A DNA stretch of 64,000 nt from an uncultured Rhodobacterales bacterium (GCA_903873585.1 CAIQOV010000033.1:1-64000); one strand, 5' to 3'. Counted from the stretch's first letter, positions 1 to 9,003 are shown. Translations and numbers: made by a program. Notes: generated by a model from the letters alone, not told the origin.

Positions 1-878
1 AAGCGGTTGTGGGCATCGTGATCGGCAGCCTCCCCCCGCACCACGCGCATCACCTGTTCGCCAAAAGCTTTCGAATGACGCTCGGCGTTCATCGACATAA
101 AGCCCGCCAGTTGCAGCAGGCCTGGGTAAACCAATCGGCCCGCGCCCTTGTACTTAAAACCCACGCGCTGGATGGCTGATTGCTCCAACTGACCCATCGT
201 CACACGGCGGCCAAAGTCGGTGACATCGGTCGCCGCCGCATCAGGGTCAATCGGCCCGCCGATCAACGTTAAGCTGCGGGGCTGCGCATCGGGGTCTTCG
301 GCGGCCAGATAGGCGGTCGCGGCAAGGGCCAAGGGGGCGGGTTGGCAAACGGCGATTACATGAGTGTCAGGCCCCAGATGGCGCATGAAATCAACCAAAT
401 ACAGCGTGTAATCTTCCACATCAAACTTGCCCGCGCTGACCGGAATGTCGCGGGCATTGTGCCAGTCGGTCACATAAACCTCGGCATCGGGCAGCAAGCT
501 GGAAACGGTCGAGCGCAGCAAGGTGGCATAATGGCCCGACATCGGCGCAATCAGCAAAACCTTGCGCGCCATCGGATCACGGCGGCGCACGGCAAAGTGG
601 ATCAGGTTGCCAAAGGGTTTTTCGACCACGGTTGTCACATCCACCAGATGGTCCTGCCCCGTTGGCCCCACGATAGACCGAATGCCCCAATCGGGCTTGG
701 CACTCATCCGCCCAAAGCTGCGCTCGGTCACTTCGCCCCACGCCGCTGTCATGGCGATCAGCGGGTTCATCGACAGGGCAAAGGCCGGATAGCTGGCCAT
801 CGCCCGCGCCGAAGCCCCCGCCCATTCGGAGGTGTTGCGAAGGCTTTCCATCCAGTCATAGGTGGCCATATACTTCAT
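1..878 (-). CDS. phaZ: Intracellular polyhydroxyalkanoate depolymerase PhaZ (partial, 3' end outside window)
   Basis: Degrades stored poly-3-hydroxybutyrate granules in the cytoplasm. The frame is open from ATG 878 to the window edge, giving about 292 N-terminal codons of a protein normally around 420 residues. It begins MKYMATYDWMES, typical of Rhodobacterales PhaZ; a second in-frame ATG at 869 is an alternative start. The segment HVIAVCQPAP, with Cys near residue 178, matches the cysteine lipase-like box of the i-PhaZ family (alpha/beta hydrolase fold). The gene is divergent from phaC, with 104 bp between the starts, and a PhaR-like half-matched site lies in that gap. The catalytic Asp and His would lie beyond the window. 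The family assignment is strong; only the C-terminus is unseen. Confidence 0.9.
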   Translation of the reverse strand, partial: MKYMATYDWMESLRNTSEWAGASARAMASYPAFALSMNPLIAMTAAWGEVTERSFGRMSAKPDWGIRSIVGPTGQDHLVDVTTVVEKPFGNLIHFAVRRRDPMARKVLLIAPMSGHYATLLRSTVSSLLPDAEVYVTDWHNARDIPVSAGKFDVEDYTLYLVDFMRHLGPDTHVIAVCQPAPLALAATAYLAAEDPDAQPRSLTLIGGPIDPDAAATDVTDFGRRVTMGQLEQSAIQRVGFKYKGAGRLVYPGLLQLAGFMSMNAERHSKAFGEQVMRVVRGEAADHDAHNR

Positions 879-947
879 GCGGTGTCCTTGCGATGAGTGT
901 CGGGCCACCCCTTTGCCGTCTGGCGATGGGCGCGGTTCGACGTTATG

Positions 948-958
948 CTGCACAGCGG
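948..958. promoter_or_regulatory. Degenerate PhaR operator between phaZ and phaC
   Basis: CTGCACAGCGG matches the PhaR site CTGC-N3-GCAG with one mismatch (GCGG for GCAG). It lies in the divergent phaZ/phaC promoter gap, 24 bp before the phaC ATG. The mismatch makes it weaker than the site at 2821-2831, but its position in the right promoter supports it. Confidence 0.45.
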
Positions 959-982
959 CGAGAATAGGGGCGAAAGTTGACC

Positions 983-2758
983 ATGACAACCGACGACAGT
1001 GAAGCACACGCAAAGTTGGCCCGGTTGACCGATAACCTGACGCGGATCGAGACGCTGTCTGCCCGCCTGATGCAGGCTATGGCTGCGCGCAAAACGCATG
1101 ACCAAGCGCTCGATGGGCCGGGCCAAGACGTGTATATCAAGGCCGCCGCCGCCTATCTTGCGGGCATGATGCAAAACCCCGCCAAGGTGATGGAACAACA
1201 GGTGGGCTATTGGGGTGCCACGATGAAGGCCTATGTGGCCGCCCAATCTGCCCTGCTGACGGGCGCGCCTTTGCCCGAAGAAGGCCCCAAGGACCGCCGC
1301 TTTGCCAACCCGATCTGGGATACCAACCCCGCGTTTAACTACATCAAACAGCAATACCTGCTGAACGCCGAATCGGTGCAAAACGCGCTGGCCGATATGG
1401 AAGACATCGCCCCCGATGATCGCAAACGCGTGGAATTCTTCACCCGCCAGATCGTCGATATGTTCGCGCCGACCAACTTTTTGGGCACCAACCCCGACGC
1501 TTTGGAAAAGGCCGTGGCGACAGACGGCGAAAGCCTTGTGCAGGGTCTGGAAAACTTGGTGCGCGACATCGAGGCGAACAACGGCAACCTGTCGGTGACT
1601 TTGGCCAACCCGCAAGCCTTCACCGTGGGCGAAAATATCGCCACCACCCCCGGTTCGGTGGTGTTTCGCAACCATTTGTTCGAGCTGATCCAGTACACGC
1701 CCACCACGCAAACCGTTCACAAAACGCCGCTTCTGATCTTTCCGCCGTGGATCAACAAGTTTTATGTGATGGATCTTAAGCCCGCCAACAGCCTGATCCG
1801 CTGGATTGTGGAACAGGGCTTTACGCTGTTTGTCGTCTCATGGGTCAACCCCGATGCGTCTTATGCCGATATCACGATGGATGATTACATCCGCGACGGC
1901 TTTTTGACCGCCATTGCCGAAACCCGCCGCGCCACGGGCGAGGCGCAGATCAACTGCGTGGGCTATTGCATCGCGGGCACCACACTTGGCCTGACCTTGG
2001 CGCATCTTAAGCGTGCGGGCGATACGTCAGTTGCCAGTGCGACCTTTTTCACCACGCTCACCGATTTTTCCGATCCGGGTGAGGTGGGGGTGTTCTTGGC
2101 CAATGATTTCGTTGACGGAATCGAGCGCCAAGCCAAGGTCGACGGCATCTTGTCACGCGCCTTCATGAGCCGGACCTTCAGCTTCCTACGCTCGAATGAC
2201 CTGATTTATCAGCCCGCGATCAAAAGCTATATGCTGGGCGAAACCCCGCCCGCCTTTGATCTGTTGTTCTGGAACGGCGATGGCACCAACCTGCCCGCTA
2301 AGATGGCCGTCGAATACCTGCGCGGCCTTTGCCAAGACGACGGCTTTGCCAAGGGCACGTTTAAGGTGTTTGGCAAGCCTGTCAGCCTGTCAGACGTGAC
2401 CCTGCCGCTGTGCGCCATTGCTTGCGAGACGGATCACATCGCCCATTGGAAGGGCAGCTTTAACGGTGTTCGCCAAATGGGCAGCACCGACAAGACCTTC
2501 CTTTTGGCGCAATCTGGCCATATCGCGGGCATCATCAACCCGCCGTCCAAGGGCAAATACGGCCACTATACCAGCGGCCCGCCGCAGGGGGATGCGGCAG
2601 ATTGGCTCGCCTCTGCCACCTTCCACCAAGGCAGTTGGTGGCCGCGCTGGCGCGATTGGCTGGCCGAACGCTCTGGCCCGCAGGTTGACGCGCGCGTGCC
2701 GATTGAAGGGCTGTGCGCGGCGCCGGGAACCTATGTCAAGGTCGCGCCTGCGGTTTAA
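983..2758 (+). CDS. phaC: Class I poly(3-hydroxyalkanoate) synthase PhaC
   Basis: Polymerises (R)-3-hydroxyacyl-CoA into PHA at the granule surface. The protein has 591 residues from ATG 983, the usual length of class I synthases; a TTG six bases upstream is in frame but less likely. The N-terminal PhaC domain is followed by an alpha/beta hydrolase core. The lipase-like box VGYCIAGT carries the nucleophile Cys329. The catalytic Asp is in ETDHIAHW and the His in QSGHIAGI. The conserved PPWINKFY and FVVSWVNPD segments are present. It is divergent from phaZ and upstream of phaP and phaR, so synthesis, degradation, granule coating and regulation are grouped. No terminator was seen before phaP. 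Confidence 0.97.
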   Translation: MTTDDSEAHAKLARLTDNLTRIETLSARLMQAMAARKTHDQALDGPGQDVYIKAAAAYLAGMMQNPAKVMEQQVGYWGATMKAYVAAQSALLTGAPLPEEGPKDRRFANPIWDTNPAFNYIKQQYLLNAESVQNALADMEDIAPDDRKRVEFFTRQIVDMFAPTNFLGTNPDALEKAVATDGESLVQGLENLVRDIEANNGNLSVTLANPQAFTVGENIATTPGSVVFRNHLFELIQYTPTTQTVHKTPLLIFPPWINKFYVMDLKPANSLIRWIVEQGFTLFVVSWVNPDASYADITMDDYIRDGFLTAIAETRRATGEAQINCVGYCIAGTTLGLTLAHLKRAGDTSVASATFFTTLTDFSDPGEVGVFLANDFVDGIERQAKVDGILSRAFMSRTFSFLRSNDLIYQPAIKSYMLGETPPAFDLLFWNGDGTNLPAKMAVEYLRGLCQDDGFAKGTFKVFGKPVSLSDVTLPLCAIACETDHIAHWKGSFNGVRQMGSTDKTFLLAQSGHIAGIINPPSKGKYGHYTSGPPQGDAADWLASATFHQGSWWPRWRDWLAERSGPQVDARVPIEGLCAAPGTYVKVAPAV

Positions 2759-2792
2759 GGGTGGCTTTGCCCAACCAAGGCACAGAATCTTG

Positions 2793-2803
2793 CTGCGTTG
2801 CGG
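2793..2803. promoter_or_regulatory. Upstream PhaR-like site of the phaP promoter
   Basis: CTGCGTTGCGG has the CTGC-N3-GC core with GCGG in place of GCAG. It lies 28 bp (start to start) before the perfect site at 2821, so the phaP promoter appears to carry tandem PhaR sites, the upstream one degenerate. This call is inferred from spacing and motif only. Confidence 0.4.
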
Positions 2804-2815
2804 AAATTTTACTTG

Positions 2816-2836
2816 AAATGCTGCACCGCAGCATTT
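2816..2836. promoter_or_regulatory. PhaR operator of phaP: perfect 9-bp inverted repeat
   Basis: The core at 2821-2831 reads CTGCACCGCAG, an exact match to the PhaR target CTGC-N3-GCAG described for Rhodobacter/Paracoccus phasin promoters. The symmetry extends to AAATGCTGC / GCAGCATTT around a 3-bp centre. It lies 53 bp before the phaP start. PhaR is encoded just downstream, consistent with derepression of phasin when polymer titrates PhaR. Confidence 0.8.
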
Positions 2837-2888
2837 ATATCCTGCTCATGCGAAACGGGACGGACCCGCTTCATCAGGAGAGTATGAA

Positions 2889-3338
2889 ATGACCAAGGCC
2901 CCCGACTTCACCAAAGTAATGCAAGACATGATGGCGTCTTTCCCGGTTGACGCCTCGGCGTTCCAGAACGCTTTCAAAACCCAAGCCGCTTTTGGCGAAA
3001 AGCTGACCAAGGTTGCCTTGGACGCTGCCGAAAAGTCGACCGAGATTTCGTCCAAATGGGCAAAAGAAGCGCTTGCCAAGCTGTCGGTCGCTGCAACTGT
3101 CAAAGATGAGCCTGCTGACTACACCAAAGCCGCGACCGATTTCGCCTCGGCCACCGCCGAGATCGCTTCCGAGCATATGGCCGCTTTCGCGGAAGTCGCG
3201 AAAAAAGTGCAGATGGACACCGTTGAACTGATGCTGGCCGCTGGCAAAACCGCTTCCACCGAAGCCTCGGCCGCTGTCAAAAAAGCAACCGACGATGTGA
3301 CCGCTGTGGCCAAGAAAGCCGCTGCTGCTGCGAAGTAA
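2889..3338 (+). CDS. phaP: Phasin PhaP
   Basis: This is the granule-associated protein that coats PHA inclusions and limits their coalescence. It has 149 residues and is highly rich in Ala and Lys. It is predicted to be almost entirely amphipathic helix, with heptad-like Ala/Lys patterns, no signal peptide and no Cys. The N-terminal segment (PDFTKVMQDMM) and central SKWAKEALAKLS are typical of the phasin_2 family. A GGAG-type ribosome site precedes the ATG. A PhaR operator lies just upstream and a strong intrinsic terminator just downstream, so it is probably a highly expressed single-gene transcript. Confidence 0.93.
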   Translation: MTKAPDFTKVMQDMMASFPVDASAFQNAFKTQAAFGEKLTKVALDAAEKSTEISSKWAKEALAKLSVAATVKDEPADYTKAATDFASATAEIASEHMAAFAEVAKKVQMDTVELMLAAGKTASTEASAAVKKATDDVTAVAKKAAAAAK

Positions 3339-3357
3339 TCGCACAGACACACCGATT

Positions 3358-3390
3358 AAAGGGCGGGCTGCAAAGCCCGCCCTTTCTTTT
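3358..3390 (+). terminator. Intrinsic terminator after phaP
   Basis: The stem AAAGGGCGGGCT / AGCCCGCCCTTT is perfectly paired around a GCAA loop and is followed by a T-rich run (TTTCTTTTGTT). It separates phaP from phaR, matching the expected expression difference between an abundant phasin and a regulator. Confidence 0.9.
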
Positions 3391-3414
3391 GTTCTGCACC
3401 TCGCCTAAGCTTCT

Positions 3415-3425
3415 CTGCACTGCAA
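3415..3425. promoter_or_regulatory. Putative autoregulatory PhaR site before phaR
   Basis: CTGCACTGCAA matches CTGC-N3-GCAG except the last base. It lies 22 bp upstream of the phaR start; a further CTGCAC occurs at 3394-3399. PhaR is known to repress its own gene in related bacteria, so an operator here is expected. Confidence 0.5.
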
Positions 3426-3446
3426 CATGTTCAGGGGACGTGGATC

Positions 3447-3998
3447 ATGGCCGAAACTGCAAAACCGCTGCTGATCAAGCGATATGCCAGCCGTCGTCTG
3501 TATAATACCGAGACGTCGGATTATGTGACTTTGGAAGACATCGCAGGCTTCATCCGCGCGGGGCGCGAAGTGCAGATCATCGACCTGAAATCCGGCGATG
3601 ACCTGACGCGCCAGTATCTGCTGCAAATCGTGGCAGAGCACGAATCCAAGGGCGACACGGTTTTGCCCACCAATGTGCTGACAGATCTTGTGCGCGCCTA
3701 TACGTCAAACATCCAATCTGTCGTGCCGCAGTTTCTGGCGGCCAGTTTTGAAATGCTGCGCGATGGCCAGCATAAGATTGTCGAAAACCTGACAGCCATT
3801 CCCAATCCGCTGACCACGATGCCGGGCTTTGACGCCATGCGCAAACAGCAAGAAGCCTTCATGAAAACGATGATGGGCGGTTTGCCTTGGGCTGGTACAG
3901 GCCCGAAGCCCGAAGAAGGGGCCTCTGACGCGCCCGAAGATCTGGCAGAGATCAAACGCCAAGTGGCGGAATTGCAAAAGAAACTGTCCAAGCTTTAA
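3447..3998 (+). CDS. phaR: Polyhydroxyalkanoate synthesis repressor PhaR
   Basis: This DNA- and polymer-binding repressor controls phasin and its own gene and senses nascent PHA granules. It has 183 residues. Residues about 8-70 are the PHB accumulation regulatory N-terminal domain (KRYASRRLYNTETSDYVTLED, shown in part), followed by the second PHB_acc domain (VLTDLVRAYTSNIQ). The C-terminus is charged and coiled-coil-like (EIKRQVAELQKKLSKL). It has its own start after the phaP terminator. Sites matching its operator occur before phaC, phaP and phaR in this window. Confidence 0.95.
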   Translation: MAETAKPLLIKRYASRRLYNTETSDYVTLEDIAGFIRAGREVQIIDLKSGDDLTRQYLLQIVAEHESKGDTVLPTNVLTDLVRAYTSNIQSVVPQFLAASFEMLRDGQHKIVENLTAIPNPLTTMPGFDAMRKQQEAFMKTMMGGLPWAGTGPKPEEGASDAPEDLAEIKRQVAELQKKLSKL

Positions 3999-4059
3999 CC
4001 CTAGGGGCGCATCACCCCGCGCCCCGATGCCTGCGGCTTTAACCAGTGGAGTGTGAAAC

Positions 4060-5007
4060 GTGTCTGATCCACAGGGCCGCGTGACGCTTTGGGGCATTGA
4101 AAGCTTTCTCGCCGTCGCCGATGAGGGCTCTATTTCCGCCGCAGCACGGCGCTTGGGGGTTAGCCCTTCGGCGATCAGCCAGCAAATTACGGGGTTAGAG
4201 GCGGCCTTGGGGTCGGTGCTGCTTGACCGTTCCGCACGCCCGATCATTCTAACGCCTGCGGGGGCTATGTTTCGCCGCCACGCCCAAACCATCCTGAACG
4301 CCGAAGCGGAAGCCCGCGCCGATCTGGCCGTGGCCGATCTGTCGGGCCTAACCACCCTGCGCTTTGGAATGATCGAAGATTTTGACGCCGAAGTCACACC
4401 CGCCTTGCTATCCGCCCTTGCCCACGACCTGCGCGGGTGCCGTTTCTTGCTAGAAACCGGCGCAAGCCACCGCTTGCTGGACCAGTTGGAAGCGCGCGCG
4501 TTAGATGTGATCGTCGCCGCCGATCAAGGCACCGAAGGGGGTGTTGAAGGCTGGCGCGAGGTGCATCCGATCTTATCGGAACCCTTTGTGGCTGTCTCCC
4601 CGCTTGGTCGCGGGATCGACGGTTTGCCGCTGATCCAATACACCGCGCGCCATTTGATGGGCCGCCAGATCGCTGCCCATTTGGCGCGGCAAAACCTGCG
4701 GCTGGCGCATCGCTTTGAACTTGATAGCTATTCCGCCATTCTGGCAATGGTCGCAGCGGGCGAGGGGTGGACGATCTTAACCCCCTTAGCCCTGCACCAC
4801 GCCGCGCGCTTTCGCCCGTTTGTGTCGGTCACGCCCTTGCCCTTTGCGCCTTTGGACCGCAGCCTAACGCTGTCGGCCCGCGCGGGCGTTCTGCGCGACA
4901 TTCCCGCCCAAGTTGCCAACCGCCTGCGCTGCTTGGTCGACGCGCAGGTGATCAAACCCGCGCTTGCCCAGTGGCCTTGGATGCAAGACAGCCTGCGTCT
5001 GCTCTAG
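4060..5007 (+). CDS. LysR-family transcriptional regulator
   Basis: A 315-residue protein with an N-terminal winged helix-turn-helix (residues about 10-70, including SISAAARRLGVSPSAISQQI) and a C-terminal effector-binding domain. The start is GTG 4060 with GGAG eight bases upstream; no ATG fits. It converges on the DegT-type aminotransferase with a single base between the stop codons, and may control the minus-strand glutamine-synthetase/oxidoreductase run beyond it. No divergent target promoter adjoins its start, since phaR lies upstream on the same strand. Its effector cannot be read from sequence. Confidence 0.88.
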   Translation: MSDPQGRVTLWGIESFLAVADEGSISAAARRLGVSPSAISQQITGLEAALGSVLLDRSARPIILTPAGAMFRRHAQTILNAEAEARADLAVADLSGLTTLRFGMIEDFDAEVTPALLSALAHDLRGCRFLLETGASHRLLDQLEARALDVIVAADQGTEGGVEGWREVHPILSEPFVAVSPLGRGIDGLPLIQYTARHLMGRQIAAHLARQNLRLAHRFELDSYSAILAMVAAGEGWTILTPLALHHAARFRPFVSVTPLPFAPLDRSLTLSARAGVLRDIPAQVANRLRCLVDAQVIKPALAQWPWMQDSLRLL

Positions 5008-5008
5008 C

Positions 5009-6196
5009 TTAGCCCTTCACCGCCGCTGCCGCATCAAAGATGGCGGCGGCGATGAAATCGAGCTCGTCATCGGTCAGGCGGGTTGGCAGGCGCACATCGC
5101 CCGCCCGCATCAGCATGGCGCGGGTCTTGGGCAGGTCGGGTGTTTCGCCCAAGAACTGCCAGTTCCAGAATGCGCGGGCGTTGTCTTCCGACAGGCCAAA
5201 GATCTGCACCGTGATGCCGCGCCGCTTGGCTTCGGCCTGAAAACGCCGCGCATCGGCGTCTGACCAATCGCCGGTCAGGTTGAACTGGATCGAATCAGGC
5301 GCACGCTCTTCCGGCGCAAGCGGCGGCGGCACGGCCAGATAGGCGCTTTGGTTCAGCCGCTCTGCCACACGGTCATGCCCCGCGCGGCCCTTGGCCACAC
5401 GGCCCGCCACTTCGGGCAGTTGCGGGCGAATGACGGCGGCAGACAGGTTTTGCATGCGCATATTGTAAAGCGGCAGCTTGTTTTGCCACAACATATAGCT
5501 GTTTTGCAGGCCGGGGTGCTTCTTCCAGTTGTGTTCATAAGCGCCCGACATGATCACGCAGCGCGCGGCCAGTTCTGGGTCGTCGGTGATCAGCATCCCG
5601 CCTTCGCCCGCATTGACCAGCTTGTAAGATTGGAACGAAAAGCACCCGATCTTGCCAATCGTGCCAATCTTGCGGCCATGCCATGTTGTGCCCAGCGAAT
5701 GGGCGGCGTCTTCCACCACAGGCACGCCAGCCGCATCGCAAAGCGCCAAAATCGCATCCATATCAGAGGTGTGGCCCCGCATATGGCTGATCAGCACCGC
5801 CCCTGCGCCGAGAAGTTTGGCCGCGAAATCATCCATATCAACGCGGTAATTCTCGCCCACTTCCACTAAAACCGGCTCACATTCGGCATGCACCACGGCC
5901 GAGGGGACAGCGGCAAAGGTAAAGGCCGGTATCAACACCTTAGCACCGCGCGGCAGGTCTAATGCCTTCAGCGACAGAAACAAAGCGGCAGAGCACGAAG
6001 CCACAGCCAGCGCATACCGCGCACCCATCAGTTCGGCAAACTCGCCTTCCAGCAGGGCAACAGGCGATCCTTCGGGCGCTGTGTAGCGAAACAAATCGCC
6101 CGAACTTAGAAGACGCTCAATCTCGGCCATGGCCGAGGCAGGGATGGGTTCTGCATCATAGACATTGGGGGCTTGGGCCTGTCCGTCGTGCGCCAT
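5009..6196 (-). CDS. DegT/DnrJ/EryC1-family PLP aminotransferase
   Basis: A 395-residue fold-type I PLP enzyme of the sugar-aminotransferase superfamily. The cofactor Lys is in FQSYKLVNAGEGG (Lys192) and the pyridine-binding Asp in VEDAAHSLG (Asp163). Its substrate cannot be deduced: family members act on nucleotide-linked keto-sugars, but no nucleotide-sugar genes are nearby. It follows the FAD oxidoreductase on the same strand after a 125-bp AT-rich gap, so it may have its own promoter. Context suggests either an amino-group transfer step linked to polyamine breakdown or an unrelated surface-sugar role. Confidence 0.85.
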   Translation of the reverse strand: MAHDGQAQAPNVYDAEPIPASAMAEIERLLSSGDLFRYTAPEGSPVALLEGEFAELMGARYALAVASCSAALFLSLKALDLPRGAKVLIPAFTFAAVPSAVVHAECEPVLVEVGENYRVDMDDFAAKLLGAGAVLISHMRGHTSDMDAILALCDAAGVPVVEDAAHSLGTTWHGRKIGTIGKIGCFSFQSYKLVNAGEGGMLITDDPELAARCVIMSGAYEHNWKKHPGLQNSYMLWQNKLPLYNMRMQNLSAAVIRPQLPEVAGRVAKGRAGHDRVAERLNQSAYLAVPPPLAPEERAPDSIQFNLTGDWSDADARRFQAEAKRRGITVQIFGLSEDNARAFWNWQFLGETPDLPKTRAMLMRAGDVRLPTRLTDDELDFIAAAIFDAAAAVKG

Positions 6197-6321
6197 GTTT
6201 GCAGCTTTCCTGAAACTATAATTTAGAAAAACCGTAAACCTCAGAAAGGTAACAAGCCAGTGACAATTTTCCCTCTAAGGGTAAATTTGCAGAATTTAGC
6301 CTATCGTTTGTTGGAAACGGG

Positions 6322-7623
6322 CTAAAGCCCAAGCCGGTCGCGCAACCCGTACCACGTCATCGCCAGCACCAGCAAAGGCCAGCGCAAGGCAGCGCCCCCC
6401 GGAAATCCGCGTTGGGGCAAATTGGCCAGCAGATCAAACTGCGCGTTTTGCCCCGCCACGGTGGCGGCCAGCACCTTGCCCGCCATCACAGCCATCGCGA
6501 CCCCATGCCCCGAATAGCCCGAAGCCGACAGGATATTGGGCGCTGGCCTTGTAAAGCAGGGCATCCGGTTGGTGGTAATGGCCAAAGTGCCGCCCCAAGC
6601 GTAATCAATCTTGGCGTCAGCCAGTTGCGGATAGATCGCAAGCATAGGTTTGCGCACGGTTTTCAGAATATCAGGAAAGCGGTAGCCATAGCTTTCCCCG
6701 CCGCCAAACAGCAGGCGGTTGTCGTCTGACAGGCGCCAGTAGTTCACGACAAACTTGGTATCAGCGACGGCAATGTTTTGCGACAGAATGTCAGCCGCCG
6801 CCGCGCCCAAAGGTTCAGTCGCCACGATAAAATTGTTGATCGGCATCACCCGTGCGGCAACCTTCGCATCAAGCCCGCCCAGATAGCCATTGCAGGCCAA
6901 GATCACCTGACCCGCCCGCACTTGGCCTTGCGCAGTGTGCACCACGGGTTTGGGCCCCTGCACAATTTCCACCACTTGCGAGCGTTCAAACAACCGCGCC
7001 CCCGCAGCCTGCGCGGCTTTGGCCAAGCCAAGGGCAAAGTTCAGCGGATGCACATGGCCCGCGCCGCGATCAATCACACCGCCCTTGAACACCTTTGACC
7101 CGATCAGCCCGCCAATCGCCTGCTGATCCAGCCGTTCCAAATCGCCATAGCCATAATCGCGTTCCAGCTTTTCCGCGCTGCGCAGGGTGCTTTGCAGATC
7201 GGCGTCATGCCAACACGCGGTGGCCACGCCGTGGTGAAAGGTGACGGGCATATGATGGGCGCTGATCAGGGATTTGACCAAGGCTTTCGCCTCCTCTGCC
7301 ATGTCCCACATCTGATGCGCTGCGGTCTTACCTGCGCCAGCCTCGAGCCAGTCTTGATCCTGCCGCTGCCCCGACCCGACCTGCCCGCCGTTGCGCCCCG
7401 AAGCGCCAAAGCCAAGGCGGTGCGCTTCCAGCAAAACGACCGAATACCCCAGTTCTGCCAGATGCAGCGCCGCCGACAGGCCGGTATAGCCCCCACCTAT
7501 GATGCAAACATCGGCCTGAACCTCTCCGAGAAGGGCGGGCTGGGCGGCAAAAGGCGTGGCGGTGGCAGCATAGTACGACGGCGGATATTCCCCCGCCGTG
7601 TCGTTGATATGCAGCAGGTTCAT
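6322..7623 (-). CDS. FAD-dependent amine oxidoreductase (gamma-glutamylputrescine oxidase-like)
   Basis: A DAO-superfamily flavoenzyme of 433 residues. The ADP-binding motif IIGGGYTGLSAALHLAE is at residues 41-57, followed by the GASGRNGGQV segment characteristic of PuuB/OrdL proteins. The family oxidises gamma-glutamyl-putrescine or related secondary amines to an aldehyde. The start is ATG 7623, not the longer frame: this ATG overlaps the TGA of the preceding glutamine-synthetase-like gene (ATGA), indicating translational coupling. That coupling supports a shared pathway in which the ligase product is the oxidase substrate. Confidence 0.85.
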   Translation of the reverse strand: MNLLHINDTAGEYPPSYYAATATPFAAQPALLGEVQADVCIIGGGYTGLSAALHLAELGYSVVLLEAHRLGFGASGRNGGQVGSGQRQDQDWLEAGAGKTAAHQMWDMAEEAKALVKSLISAHHMPVTFHHGVATACWHDADLQSTLRSAEKLERDYGYGDLERLDQQAIGGLIGSKVFKGGVIDRGAGHVHPLNFALGLAKAAQAAGARLFERSQVVEIVQGPKPVVHTAQGQVRAGQVILACNGYLGGLDAKVAARVMPINNFIVATEPLGAAAADILSQNIAVADTKFVVNYWRLSDDNRLLFGGGESYGYRFPDILKTVRKPMLAIYPQLADAKIDYAWGGTLAITTNRMPCFTRPAPNILSASGYSGHGVAMAVMAGKVLAATVAGQNAQFDLLANLPQRGFPGGAALRWPLLVLAMTWYGLRDRLGL

Positions 7624-8975
7624 ACGTTCAACAAAAGATGCTGACGCTCCCATGGTGAGATGACTTGCAAGAACTCTTTGTATTCATTGCGTTTCACCGA
7701 ATCGTAAACCTTGCAGAAATCTTCGCCCAGAACGGCTTTCAGCGCTGTGTCGGCCTGTAGCAAGTCTAGCGCGTCGCCCAAATTCAACGGGATGTCGTCG
7801 CTGTCGATATAAGCACTGGCCTTGAATTCTGGGCGCGGTTGTTTCTTTTCCATCAGGCCCAGATAACCGCAGGCCAAGGTGGCAGCGATGCCGAGATAGG
7901 GGTTGCAATCCATCCCCGGCAGGCGGTTTTCGATCCGCCGTGCGGCGGGCGATGAAATTGGAACGCGCAAGCCCGTGGTGCGGTTGTCATGGCCCCATTC
8001 TAGGTTGATCGGCGCTGCAAAGTCGGGAACGTAGCGGCGATAGCTGTTCACATAGGGTGCCAAAACCGCAATCGCTCCGGTCAGGTGGTTTTGCAGGCCG
8101 GCGATGAAGTGGTAAAACGACTCTGTCGCCTCGCCCTTCTTTTCGGAAAAGATGTTCTTGCCGCTGCGGGTATCCACGACCGAGGTGTGGATGTGCATCG
8201 CAGACCCCGGCTCGTCAGCGATCGGTTTGGCCATAAAGGTGGCAAAACAATCGTGGCGCAAGGCGGCTTCACGGATCAGGCGTTTGAAGAAAAAGACATC
8301 ATCCGCCAAGCGCACCGGATCGCCGTGTTCAAGGTTAAGTTCAATCTGCCCCGCCCCGCCTTCTTGCAAAATGCCGTCAATTTCCAGCCCTTGGGCTTCG
8401 GCATAATCATAGATGTCGTCGATGACCTTGCCGTATTCATCCACCGCCGACAGCGAGTAAGCCTGCTTGCCCGCCGCCCTGCGGCCTGATCGGCCCATGG
8501 GCGGTTCAACCGGCATATTGGGGTCAATGTTGCGGGCGGTCAGGAAAAATTCCATCTCGGGGGCCACAACCGGTGTCCAGCCTTGGTCGTTGTAAAGCTG
8601 AACGATTTTCTTCAGCACATTGCGCGGGCTGTAGGGAACGGGGTTGCCCTCTTGGTCCATCGCGTCATGGATCACTTGCAGCGTCACATCCGCCGTCCAA
8701 GGGGCGGCGGTGGCGGTGGTGAAATCGGGCACCATGAACATGTCGGGCTCGGTGAAGGCGTCAAACGGGTTATCGGCCCATTCACCCGTGATGGTTTGCA
8801 TGAAGATCGAGTTTGGTAGGAAGTAGTTGGTTTGCTTGCCAAACTTGGTCGCAGGCATCGCCTTGCCCCGCGCCACACCGGCGATGTCGCCGGTGACGCA
8901 TTCCACCTCGTCAACCCGACGAGAGCCTATGTATTCCTTGGCTGCCTCTGGCAGTTGGTCGGTCCATTTGGACAT
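7620..8975 (-). CDS. Glutamine synthetase family protein (gamma-glutamyl-polyamine synthetase-like)
   Basis: A 451-residue member of the GS superfamily, type III/PuuA-like rather than GlnA: it lacks the GlnA adenylylation context and has a divergent N-terminus. Signatures include MEFFLTARN, GGAGQIELNLEHGDPV, GSAMHIHTS and RRIENRLPGMDCNPYL (ATP- and metal-binding elements of the catalytic barrel). These enzymes ATP-dependently couple glutamate to amines such as putrescine, spermidine or ethanolamine. A second, distinct GS-like gene lies two genes upstream in the same direction. The gene is followed by the oxidoreductase with an ATGA overlap. Confidence 0.88.
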   Translation of the reverse strand: MSKWTDQLPEAAKEYIGSRRVDEVECVTGDIAGVARGKAMPATKFGKQTNYFLPNSIFMQTITGEWADNPFDAFTEPDMFMVPDFTTATAAPWTADVTLQVIHDAMDQEGNPVPYSPRNVLKKIVQLYNDQGWTPVVAPEMEFFLTARNIDPNMPVEPPMGRSGRRAAGKQAYSLSAVDEYGKVIDDIYDYAEAQGLEIDGILQEGGAGQIELNLEHGDPVRLADDVFFFKRLIREAALRHDCFATFMAKPIADEPGSAMHIHTSVVDTRSGKNIFSEKKGEATESFYHFIAGLQNHLTGAIAVLAPYVNSYRRYVPDFAAPINLEWGHDNRTTGLRVPISSPAARRIENRLPGMDCNPYLGIAATLACGYLGLMEKKQPRPEFKASAYIDSDDIPLNLGDALDLLQADTALKAVLGEDFCKVYDSVKRNEYKEFLQVISPWERQHLLLNV

Positions 8976-9003
8976 GGGTCACACTTGAATGGGGGCAGGG
9001 GCG

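Noticed and set aside
875-1720. Minus-strand 281-codon open frame within phaC
   Set aside because: Antisense shadow of phaC, rich in His/Gln/Arg and without recognisable domains.
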